From Sinohyriopsis cumingii (taxonomy: Eukaryota > Mollusca > Bivalvia > Unionida > Unionidae), in assembly GCA_028554795.2 (NCBI GenBank), contig JAPYKE020000578.1, forward strand, positions 1 through 64,000: a DNA stretch of 64,000 nt, read 5' to 3'. Shown here piece by piece: positions 1 through 8,650 of the stretch. The first letter of the stretch is position 1. The number at the start of each line of letters is the position of its first letter. The notes beneath the pieces are model-generated. The model was not told where the DNA came from. It was given only the letters and a program-made list of their open reading frames with translations, and did not search any database. The position numbers and the translations under genes were made by a program.

Positions 1-420
1 CTGCCTGGTTATTAGGCAAAAGTGAGTGATTGACTTAGTTGAGAATTTGAAAGATTGTAAAGGGTGAAGGAGGTGTGTGAGGGTGAGTGCGAGAGAAAGT
101 TGGGTAGTGGAAACTTAAAGGTAGGAGAAGGAGTGTAAAGAAGAAAGAAAGAAGGGTATTGGGGTATGAATTATGTATGTAGTGGTTTAGGCGATAGAGC
201 CCCAGGTACGGTAGGTTAGTCGGTAGAGGACGAGGTACGGTGGGGTGGGAGTGGACGTGAAATGTTGTTTAGGACGCGACCTTTATGGCGGATTATCGGG
301 GAACTTGATAAAGCTGGGAGTACACGATAAAGCTTGGTAGATAAGAGGAATGAATAAGAGCATAACACACTGGATGTAGACTGTAGACGTCGAAGGATGA
401 CCTGTATCGCATGGGACATA
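1..420. other. Purine/G-rich leader of the unit, no gene recognised
   Basis: The + strand is strongly purine- and G-rich, with GAAGAAAGAAAGAAGGG near 141-157. A G-tract cluster GGTGGGGTGGGAGTGG at 239-254 could form a two-tetrad G-quadruplex. The decamer GAGGTACGGT (233-242) closely repeats CAGGTACGGT (213-222). A 67-codon open frame exists on the minus strand (216-419). I see no recognisable domain, so I do not call it a gene. The segment is repeated in all 13 units. Confidence 0.5.
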
Positions 421-1247
421 TTCTCGTGAGTTTTTACTGAAATTTTATGTTATATAATCAAAAAGAAAGAAGGAATAGTCTGTTCCGTTGTAAATCGATG
501 TTTTGGGATAGAATAGGGACAAAGAAGATCTAGTAAAAATGCAATTTCATTTTTCTACGTGTTTCAATTAAACAATCACACTAAAGCACTAAAAGTCAAA
601 ACATTTAAGAAAGATATCATATTCTTACAAATTAGACTGCAGCAGACAGACTACATAACTGAGATCAGACATGGATCAGAAATAAATGAAGGTAAAATTT
701 TTGTAAGCTTTAATGCATGTAGCATAACATTTAAGAGGGAATATCATCACTTGGCAAAATGTAAAGGAAGGATGTACTCGGCAAGAATAGTGTCACAGTT
801 ATTTATTATTGGCAATGACGTTGCCCCATCCCCTTTGCCCCTATGTGTGGGCGCCCATGCCCACATAGATTTTCTTCTTCCTGCACTATTTTTTTTTTCT
901 TCTTCAAATTATAACATTAGAAACTGGTACTAAAACTCCACTTAATTTATTGTTTAAACATGTCACTTTACCAATTTAAGGCTGTCAGTGAGATGGTACA
1001 TCGACCCACAGCTAATATTTTTGCTTCAAAACACTTTCCAGAAAATCCAGGCCCTAGAGTGATCCTGCTGAGATTGGTGTCGGACTGTAGTGGGGTGGCT
1101 TTTGCATGTATTTCTTTGTTTCGCGCATTTGTGTCAAAATTCATAAACTTGCTTCATCTCTAGAAATGAAAATACTAAATGAAGGGAATAGTATAAGCAA
1201 CTGTCCCTGAGACAGCTTAGACTTCTGGTTTTATATTCTGAAGGTAA
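421..1247. other. AT-rich spacer with short open frames, nothing recognised
   Basis: Two short + strand open frames lie here: 559-933, which has GTG and no upstream ATG, and 960-1163 with an ATG and 67 codons. Neither resembles a family I know. Near-identity between units reflects homogenisation, not demonstrated selection. A run of T after ACTA (near 887) varies between 9 and 10 bases, or is broken by a G in unit 2. This moves the end of the first frame. Confidence 0.5.
841..868. repeat. Imperfect hairpin, 10-bp stem
   Basis: The arms CTATGTG-T-GGGC and GCCCACATAG pair over 10 bp with one bulged T and a six-base loop (GCCCAT). It recurs in every unit. The distal pair is lost in unit 13 (ACATATAT near 61762), and unit 11 changes the stem (GTGCGCGCCC near 51995 and ACATATAT). 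No function is assigned. Confidence 0.5.
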
Positions 1248-1499
1248 TTGTGTCAGCCAACTAACACACATGGCTCACGCGACTTCCATATTCAAAAACA
1301 AAACGCAATAACTTTAGCAGCAGAGAGGGTGAACAGACCTTTTGCTGAAACGTCATTTATGAAAACTGAAGCTTTCTAGGAAAACTATAAAAACATAAGG
1401 TCACTAACGCCAAAACCAAAACCTCTAACTTTACCGAGAGTTTCTCTAAATGGGTTAGTTTATTTTGTTACTTTATTTTTGTCGTTAGTGTTCTTCTAA
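1248..1499 (+). pseudogene. Possible transposase-like relic (hAT/ZBED-type?), broken by a stop
   Basis: In frame with position 1248 there are 83 sense codons interrupted by TAG at 1377-1379 and ended by TAA at 1497-1499. The segment around ITLAAERVNRPFAETSFMKT resembles, from memory, the 'IAk..kPF...eF.K' motif of hAT/ZBED/GTF2IRD2-like transposases. That resemblance is short and weak. There is no ATG. Only unit 12 lacks the internal stop (TTG for TAG at 57397-57399). The alternative is a chance open frame. Confidence 0.25.
1402..1490. repeat. 89-bp segment bounded by short imperfect inverted repeats
   Basis: CACTAACG-C-CAAAA at the left is matched by the complement of TTTTG-T-CGTTAGTG at the right, 13 of 14 positions. 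No flanking target duplication is evident, so a miniature transposon is not established. Confidence 0.3.
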
Positions 1500-1611
1500 A
1501 TTTGTATTTGTGCTTTTTGTTTATCCACCGAACGTTTAATTGAGGTCGCACCCTCTCTGCTGCTATACTTAAATCATTATTATATCAATAATTTAATCTT
1601 ACACTAGTAGA

Positions 1612-2282
1612 TTAGCTAGAGAAAGATTAGAAGCAATTACAAGATAGCGCCATGTTCATCATGCTCTCAAACAAAAACTACAGGACCGACAAGAAGCACA
1701 AGCTGAGTATGCAGCAGGTACAGAAAAATTATATAAACCTGTTACAAAGGTTACTGAAAGAGTTGCAGAAGCTACTGAAGGTCTTCTTCTAGCGTTAAAA
1801 CAAACTGCTGAGCAAACTGGAAAGATATCAAGAACCAAACAAACAAAATAGATTTTAAGAGATCTTCCAGGTGAAATAGCTGCTGCTCAACACCTGATTC
1901 TCAGCTTAAAGAAGAACTTGAAGGTGAAGAACTTGAAGGTGCTGTTGTAAACGATCCAGAACCGAAGGTAGAAAATACAACAGGAATCAGAACTAAATCA
2001 AACGATAAATTTTCCGAGGTGAATATTTCCTACTTAATAAGTATTGAAGAGGTAAGATTACCTGCACTTGCCGTGCATAGTTATGATAATAGAAAGGTAT
2101 TTCTGAAACCTCCATACGCAAATAAATAGGGAAGTAGTGAAACCTGGTACAAGTGGATTTATAAAGTATACCATGAAACTGATAATGTCAAAAATGATGA
2201 TCCAAAATATTTTGAATTTATTGATGGGATAAATAAACATCTTGAAAGCTTACAACGAGTAGATGATATGCCTTATTTATAA
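1612..2282 (+). pseudogene. Broken gene relic, unit 1 copy (virus-like or Polinton-type accessory protein?)
   Basis: One reading frame runs from 1612 to about 1890 with TAG stops at 1645-1647 and 1849-1851. Coding character then continues in another frame from about 1893 to TAA at 2280-2282, with one TAG at 2127-2129. So there is at least one frameshift, three internal stops and no start codon. The first half is Ala/Glu/Gln/Lys-rich and looks helical (short motif TEKLYKPVTKVTERV). The second half is acidic, then ends in an aromatic-rich segment (WYKWIYKVYHE). I do not recognise the family with confidence. The style recalls accessory proteins of Polinton/adintovirus-like elements, which is a weak inference. 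Codon-like composition in two joined frames makes a decayed gene likely. Confidence 0.55.
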
Positions 2283-2792
2283 AGGAAGCGACACATGTAC
2301 TGTACTGTAACATGATATTTTGGTCTCTCATGTACCCTGTTTTGTTCAAGGTTAATTTCTCTTCTTGTGTTAATCCACAAAACCTACATATAGCCAAAGC
2401 TGACCATGTTATGATCTTGACAATTATGTCCAGCTATAATCATCAAAGCGAAAATCTCCATAGCTGTGCGAAGCCAAATATTTTATCACAACATTGCTGA
2501 ACCAATTCCTGTAAATATATCTTTTTATACTAGATAATGATATAATTATATAATAATAACCATTACTGGTACATATTATACTGTAGTTTGGCCAATACTT
2601 ATTTCATTATTGAGAACCAGAAATTGGGAAATACACATCATTAACTATAATAGGATTACTTACCTTGCTTAATCAATTAAGTATTGGTTCTAGACACATT
2701 GAAATAAAAATTTGGCTGCCAGGGAGGTATAAATTGTGCCTAAAATGATGATTACATGTTACATGAGAAGGGTACTTTTTTACACAAAATCT
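2283..2792. other. AT-rich spacer, nothing recognised except a minus-strand splice-like pair
   Basis: A 62-codon + strand open frame (2312-2500) has no recognisable domain. On the minus strand an acceptor-like CTGGCAG (AG complement at 2716-2717) and a strong donor AAGGTAAGT (GT complement at 2662-2663) would bound a 52-bp exon at 2664-2715. No coding meaning is evident. Confidence 0.35.
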
Positions 2793-3060
2793 TCACTGCT
2801 GAGAAAACTGGCCTTGTAAAGGAGGTTGCTGCTGGTGATGGTAGGTGGCATATATGTTGACGGACACTGTATTTCTCTTTCATTAATGAGCATAATAATT
2901 TGTAAGTCTAGCACAGAATCTAGTGTTAGAAAGGTATTTATTTAGGACACATTACCTTTAAGCTTTTTAGGTGCTTCAACTTCAATGGGCTTTTAGCAGG
3001 CCTCAACAACCTTACTTGGTACCATTTTATCCTTTAAGAACTGCTTGATGTTAGATGATC
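2793..3060 (-). pseudogene. Two minus-strand exon-like pieces of an unidentified gene
   Basis: Read on the minus strand, TTTTCAG (acceptor) is followed at 3060-2956 by 34 codons in one phase. They are Lys/Val/Glu-rich, with KPIEVEAPKKLK near the end. A donor AAAG/GTAATG follows. After an 89-bp GT-AG gap (2955-2867), the matching phase continues at 2866-2793 to a TGA through a Gln-rich stretch (YHHQQQPPLQGQFSQQ). The phases fit exactly. An in-frame TAA (codon 22 of the first piece) is present in every unit, and unit 13 has lost the donor (GT to AT, near 63850). So this is probably a decayed terminal part of a gene. The family is unknown; chance is possible. Confidence 0.35.
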
Positions 3061-3445
3061 CTGAAAATAGTGTATATGTTGATATTTTTAATAAACCAAT
3101 ACCTTCAAACCTGGTGCTAATATAATAAAAAATGAATGCAATTTATAGGGTATTTGTTTGATACATATGATGCTATTTTTAGCACATGATATACCTTTGA
3201 TAACTAAAAAAATCAGTTTAATATAATTTGTGTTATTTCCAACGACATTTCTCCTATGTAAGCAGCAACAATAATTGAATGTATGTTTTCCTCCAACATG
3301 TGTAGTTTTTACTATTTTTCATACAATATAATGTTTATATTGTTTTTGTAGAATGTCTCAACACAAAAATGAATATCATGTACACTTTCTGTGTATTACA
3401 CTCACTCCATGGATGAATGAATTTTATTGATTGACTTATCCTCTA
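3061..3445. other. AT-rich spacer, nothing recognised
   Basis: No open frame or RNA gene is visible. Homopolymer A near 3209 is seven long in units 1-4 and 8, and eight long in units 5-7 and 9-12. Confidence 0.6.
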
Positions 3446-3454
3446 TGAAAATTA

Positions 3455-3776
3455 GATGTGATGTGTGATGTGATAGGATTTGGATTTTTAATGTAGTTTT
3501 TTAAAAAATTCAGTCATATTGCTACAATGTCTGCAATGTGGCCGTTTACAGTAATGTCTAGCAATGGGGCATTATACCACAGACATGTGACATGATGTTC
3601 CACGCAGTCACATCCTGACACCAGGCCGACCAGTCCTAACACTAACCTCCTAATGTTGAGCGCCAAGTGAGGCAGCTGTTAGCACCATTTTTGTAAGTCT
3701 TTGGTACGACTTGGCAGGGGATTGAACCCATGACCTCCCGCATCCAAGGCAGATGCACTAACCACTAGGCCACTGG
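3455..3776 (-). mobile_element. tRNA-derived SINE, unit 1 copy
   Basis: On the minus strand the element starts with a tRNA-like head. It has an A box TGGCCTAGTGG (complement of 3762-3772) and a B box GGTTCAATCCC (complement of 3718-3728), spaced as in RNA polymerase III internal promoters. A body of about 200 bp follows, then a tail of short ATCAC-type repeats (3455-3475). It is bracketed by a perfect 9-bp direct repeat TGAAAATTA at 3446-3454 and 3777-3785, the target duplication of LINE-mediated insertion. The length of 322 bp fits tRNA SINEs. I cannot name the family or its partner LINE. No discrete terminator was identified. Confidence 0.85.
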
Positions 3777-3785
3777 TGAAAATTA

Positions 3786-4196
3786 AAAGTACTATTACTA
3801 GTAACATAGTGTACAAAATATGTAAACTGTAAAAACTACAATATAAATATTAAAAATTATTATAACTTATTTGTATTTTGACTCTAAAACAGACATTAAG
3901 TTTAATACATCCATACTTGTGTGCATGCTTTTTTGTGGGATGAAGATACTCAAATTTATTCAAGGCAGTTCATTTAGAAATTTGTATAGCTTTTAGATCT
4001 TAAACTTTGTGAACCTTTGATAAGATGCGGGTTCATAATAAAGGAAAATAAATATGCCAGGTATGACACACTTATAAACTAAACTGTCATGAAATTTGGG
4101 TTTTACACACAAATTTTAAAAGATGATGTAACAGACTGACATATATTAGACCACTAAATATATGACATTAAATACAATCCTAACATAACCACTTAC
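3786..4196. other. AT-rich spacer, nothing recognised
   Basis: There are no open frames of note. It holds the informative site 4032 (GGGTTCATA in units 1, 2 and 4; GGGCTCATA in units 3 and 5-12). Confidence 0.6.
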
Positions 4197-4699
4197 CCAA
4201 ATATTTAATCTGTGGTGCTGGTCTTGACTTGCTTGGCCTAGGCAATCATTTTCAATTAAATATAAATTGTTCTTTTGAAATTAACACTACACTACTTTTC
4301 TTTTTCAATCCTGATTTTAGAATGATCTGACCCTCTCTATCATAATATATAAGAGAGAAGGTACGCCGGAACTTCCAAATACTTCGCTCCACCCATGACC
4401 CTCGATTTGCTTCTGTTATTTCCGTCTTTAAAGGCACACGACCATACTATATGGCTTGTTTTACTTCTGAGATATTTTTTTATCCACCCAGCCATCAATG
4501 ACTTTTCTGCGTTGTACTGAACTGAAGTTACGGGCTCCGAAACGTGCGATTTTCGCGAAGTTCTTCATTGCAGACACTTCCGGGCTCATGTGAAAACCGG
4601 TGACAAGAGCGATAGGGACAATGTTTTCAACTCTATGGTGCATCATTTCTTGAATTAGAGAACAGCGGTAGATGGAAAAGTAACTTTTTTTTACTTACC
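4197..4699 (-). other. Minus-strand exon-intron-like segment with a mitochondrial-presequence-like ORF
   Basis: On the minus strand a strong donor AATG/GTAAGTA (GT complement at 4697-4698) is followed 50 bp later by a pyrimidine-rich acceptor ending TTCAAG (AG complement at 4649-4650). The exon-like stretch 4648-4197 then ends at a second strong donor TTGG/GTAAGTGG. Just after the acceptor is an ATG frame of 61 codons (4646-4461). It contains MKNFAKIARFGARNFSS, basic and amphipathic with an R-N-F-S pattern like a mitochondrial targeting presequence. The frame ends without a recognisable mature domain. A one-base T insertion changes its end in units 9 and 12. It may be a decayed nuclear gene for a mitochondrial protein, or a non-coding transcript; identity unknown. 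Confidence 0.3.
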
Positions 4700-4873
4700 A
4701 TTAACTCAGAATCCTGTTGCATGCAAGAATTAGACATCGAACATATATGCCACTCTATTTTGAAAATAGGTAAACTATACGGCACACGCGTGAACGCCGA
4801 AATATGGTTGGCTCAAAAACTTGGCGAAAATGTAACGTTTACATGTTTGTGTGTTTTGAGATTTCCTGGTGTA
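4700..4873. other. Unit end, nothing recognised
   Basis: No gene is visible. It contains the variable sites CGTGAACGCC/CGTGAATGCC and CCTGGTGTA/CCTAGTGTA that group units 7-10 and 8-10. Confidence 0.5.
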
Positions 4874-6484
4874 CTGCCTGGTTATTAGGCAAAAGTGAGT
4901 GATTGACTTAGTTGAGAATTTGAAAGATTGTAAAGGGTGAAGGAGGTGTGTGAGGGTGAGTGCGAGAGAAAGTTGGGTAGTGGAAACTTAAAGGTAGGAG
5001 AAGGAGTGTAAAGAAGAAAGAAAGAAGGGTATTGGGGTATGAATTATGTATGTAGTGGTTTAGGCGATAGAGCCCCAGGTACGGTAGGTTAGTCGGTAGA
5101 GGACGAGGTACGGTGGGGTGGGAGTGGACGTGAAATGTTGTTTAGGACGCGACCTTTATGGCGGATTATCGGGGAACTTGATAAAGCTGGGAGTACACGA
5201 TAAAGCTTGGTAGATAAGAGGAATGAATAAGAGCATAACACACTGGATGTAGACTGTAGACGTCGAAGGATGACCTGTATCGCATGGGACATATTCTCGT
5301 GAGTTTTTACTGAAATTTTATGTTATATAATCAAAAAGAAAGAAGGAATAGTCTGTTCCGTTGTAAATCGATGTTTTGGGATAGAATAGGGACAAAGAAG
5401 ATCTAGTAAAAATGCAATTTCATTTTTCTACGTGTTTCAATTAAACAATCACACTAAAGCACTAAAAGTCAAAACATTTAAGAAAGATATCATATTCTTA
5501 CAAATTAGACTGCAGCAGACAGACTACATAACTGAGATCAGACATGGATCAGAAATAAATGAAGGTAAAATTTTTGTAAGCTTTAATGCATGTAGCATAA
5601 CATTTAAGAGGGAATATCATCACTTGGCAAAATGTAAAGGAAGGATGTACTCGGCAAGAATAGTGTCACAGTTATTTATTATTGGCAATGACGTTGCCCC
5701 ATCCCCTTTGCCCCTATGTGTGGGCGCCCATGCCCACATAGATTTTCTTCTTTCTGCACTATTTTTGTTTTCTTCTTCAAATTATAACATTAGAAACTGG
5801 TACTAAAACTCCACTTAATTTATTGTTTAAACATGTCACTTTACCAATTTAAGGCTGTCAGTGAGATGGTACATCGACCCACAGCTAATATTTTTGCTTC
5901 AAAACACTTTCCAGAAAATCCAGGCCCTAGAGTGATCCTGCTGAGATTGGTGTCGGACTGTAGTGGGGTGGCTTTTGCATGTATTTCTTTGTTTCGCGCA
6001 TTTGTGTCAAAATTCATAAACTTGCTTCATCTCTAGAAATGAAAATACTAAATGAAGGGAATAGTATAAGCAACTGTCCCTGAGACAGCTTAGACTTCTG
6101 GTTTTATATTCTGAAGGTAATTGTGTCAGCCAACTAACACACATGGCTCACGCGACTTCCATATTCAAAAACAAAACGCAATAACTTTAGCAGCAGAGAG
6201 GGTGAACAGACCTTTTGCTGAAACGTCATTTATGAAAACTGAAGCTTTCTAGGAAAACTATAAAAACATAAGGTCACTAACGCCAAAACCAAAACCTCTA
6301 ACTTTACCGAGAGTTTCTCTAAATGGGTTAGTTTATTTTATTACTTTATTTTTGTCGTTAGTGTTCTTCTAAATTTGTATTTGTGCTTTTTGTTTATCCA
6401 CCGAACGTTTAATTGAGGTCGCACCCTCTCTGCTGCTATACTTAAATCATTATTATATCAATAATTTAATCTTACACTAGTAGA

Positions 6485-7156
6485 TTAGCTAGAGAAAGAT
6501 TAGAAGCAATTACAAGATAGCGCCATGTTCATCATGCTCTCAAACAAAAACTACAGGACCGACAAGAAGCACAAGCTGAGTATGCAGCAGGTACAGAAAA
6601 ATTATATAAACCTGTTACAAAGGTTACTGAAAGAGTTGCAGAAGCTACTGAAGGTCTTCTTCTAGCGTTAAAACAAACTGCTGAGCAAACTGGAAAGATA
6701 TCAAGAACCAAACAAACAAAATAGATTTTAAGAGATCTTCCAGGTGAAATAGCTGCTGCTCAACACCTGATTCTCAGCTTAAAGAAGAACTTGAAGGTGA
6801 AGAACTTGAAGGTGCTGTTGTAAACGAACCAGAACCGAAGGGAGAAAAAAACAACAGGAATCAGAACTAAATCAAACGATAAATTTTCCGAGGTGAATAT
6901 TTCCTACTTAATAAGTATTGAAGAGGTAAGATTACCTGCACTTGCCGTGCATAGTTATGATAATAGAAAGGTATTTCTGAAACCTCCATACGCAAATAAA
7001 TAGGGAAGTAGTGAAACCTGGTACAAGTGGATTTATAAAGTATACCATGAAACTGATAATGTCAAAAATGATGATCCAAAATATTTTGAATTTATTGATG
7101 GGATAAATAAACATCTTGAAAGCTTACAACGAGTAGATGATATGCCTTATTTATAA
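6485..7156 (+). pseudogene. Broken gene relic, unit 2 copy
   Basis: It is as in unit 1, but an extra A in GGGAGAAAAAAACAAC (near 6846) adds a second frameshift in the acidic middle part. Confidence 0.55.
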
Positions 7157-8328
7157 AGGAAGCGACACATGTACTGTACTGTAACATGATATTTTGGTCT
7201 CTCATGTACCCTGTTTTGTTCAAGGTTAATTTCTCTTCTTGTGTTAATCCACAAAACCTACATATAGCCAAAGCTGACCATGTTATGATCTTGACAATTA
7301 TGTCCAGCTATAATCATCAAAGCGAAAATCTCCATAGCTGTGCGAAGCCAAATATTTTATCACAACATTGCTGAACCAATTCCTGTAAATATATCTTTTT
7401 ATACTAGATAATGATATAATTATATAATAATAACCATTACTGGTACATATTATACTGTAGTTTGGCCAATACTTATTTCATTATTGAGAACCAGAAATTG
7501 GGAAATACACATCATTAACTATAATAGGATTACTTACCTTGCTTAATCAATTAAGTATTGGTTCTAGACACATTGAAATAAAAATTTGGCTGCCAGGGAG
7601 GTATAAATTGTGCCTAAAATGATGATTACATGTTACATGAGAAGGGTACTTTTTTACACAAAATCTTCACTGCTGAGAAAACTGGCCTTGTAAAGGAGGT
7701 TGCTGCTGGTGATGGTAGGTGGCATATATGTTGACGGACACTGTATTTCTCTTTCATTAATGAGCATAATAATTTGTAAGTCTAGCACAGAATCTAGTGT
7801 TAGAAAGGTATTTATTTAGGACACATTACCTTTAAGCTTTTTAGGTGCTTCAACTTCAATGGGCTTTTAGCAGGCCTCAACAACCTTACTTGGTACCATT
7901 TTATCCTTTAAGAACTGCTTGATGTTAGATGATCCTGAAAATAGTGTATATGTTGATATTTTTAATAAACCAATACCTTCAAACCTGGTGCTAATATAAT
8001 AAAAAATGAATGCAATTTATAGGGTATTTGTTTGATACATATGATGCTATTTTTAGCACATGATATACCTTTGATAACTAAAAAAATCAGTTTAATATAA
8101 TTTGTGTTATTTCCAACGACATTTCTCCTATGTAAGCAGCAACAATAATTGAATGTATGTTTTCCTCCAACATGTGTAGTTTTTACTATTTTTCATACAA
8201 TATAATGTTTATATTGTTTTTGTAGAATGTCTCAACACAAAAATGAATATCATGTACACTTTCTGTGTATTACACTCACTCCATGGATGAATGAATTTTA
8301 TTGATTGACTTATCCTCTATGAAAATTA

Positions 8329-8650
8329 GATGTGATGTGTGATGTGATAGGATTTGGATTTTTAATGTAGTTTTTTAAAAAATTCAGTCATATTGCTACA
8401 ATGTCTGCAATGTGGCCGTTTACAGTAATGTCTAGCAATGGGGCATTATACCACAGACATGTGACATGATGTTCCACGCAGTCACATCCTGACACCAGGC
8501 CGACCAGTCCTAACACTAACCTCCTAATGTTGAGCGCCAAGTGAGGCAGCTGTTAGCACCATTTTTGTAAGTCTTTGGTACGACTTGGCAGGGGATTGAA
8601 CCCATGACCTCCCGCATCCAAGGCAGATGCACTAACCACTAGGCCACTGG
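8329..8650 (-). mobile_element. tRNA-derived SINE, unit 2 copy
   Basis: It is 322 bp, flanked by TGAAAATTA at 8320-8328 and 8651-8659. It is the same insertion copied with the unit, not an independent one. Confidence 0.85.

Larger units (their letters stand above)
1..4873 (+). repeat. Tandem unit 1 (4873 bp)
   Basis: This is the reference copy for unit coordinates. It has a run of ten T after ACTA near 887, the pseudogene form without the extra A, and T at 4032. Its private state is CTCAGAATCC near 4706, where other units read CTCGGAATCC. It shares CATCAATGAC near 4494 only with unit 2. Confidence 0.95.

Noticed and set aside
216..419. 67-codon minus-strand ORF repeated in every unit, as a conserved gene
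   Set aside because: It has no recognisable domain. Identity between copies is explained by the tandem array, and no independent sign of selection is visible.
559..933. 124/139-codon + strand ORF as a gene
   Set aside because: It starts at GTG with no in-frame ATG upstream, which is not expected in animal nuclear DNA. Its end depends on a homopolymer length.
960..1163. 67-codon ATG ORF as a gene
   Set aside because: It is short, of unknown family, and unchanged between units only because the units themselves are nearly identical.
2058..2240. Minus-strand 60-82 codon hydrophobic ORF
   Set aside because: It is antisense to the coding-derived relic at 1612-2282, whose + strand frames explain the sequence. 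Its length changes with a one-base indel in units 6 and 7.
3712..3776. Functional tRNA gene on the minus strand
   Set aside because: The A and B boxes are present, but the sequence continues into a body and repeated tail with a target duplication, so it is the head of a SINE. A convincing acceptor stem is lacking.
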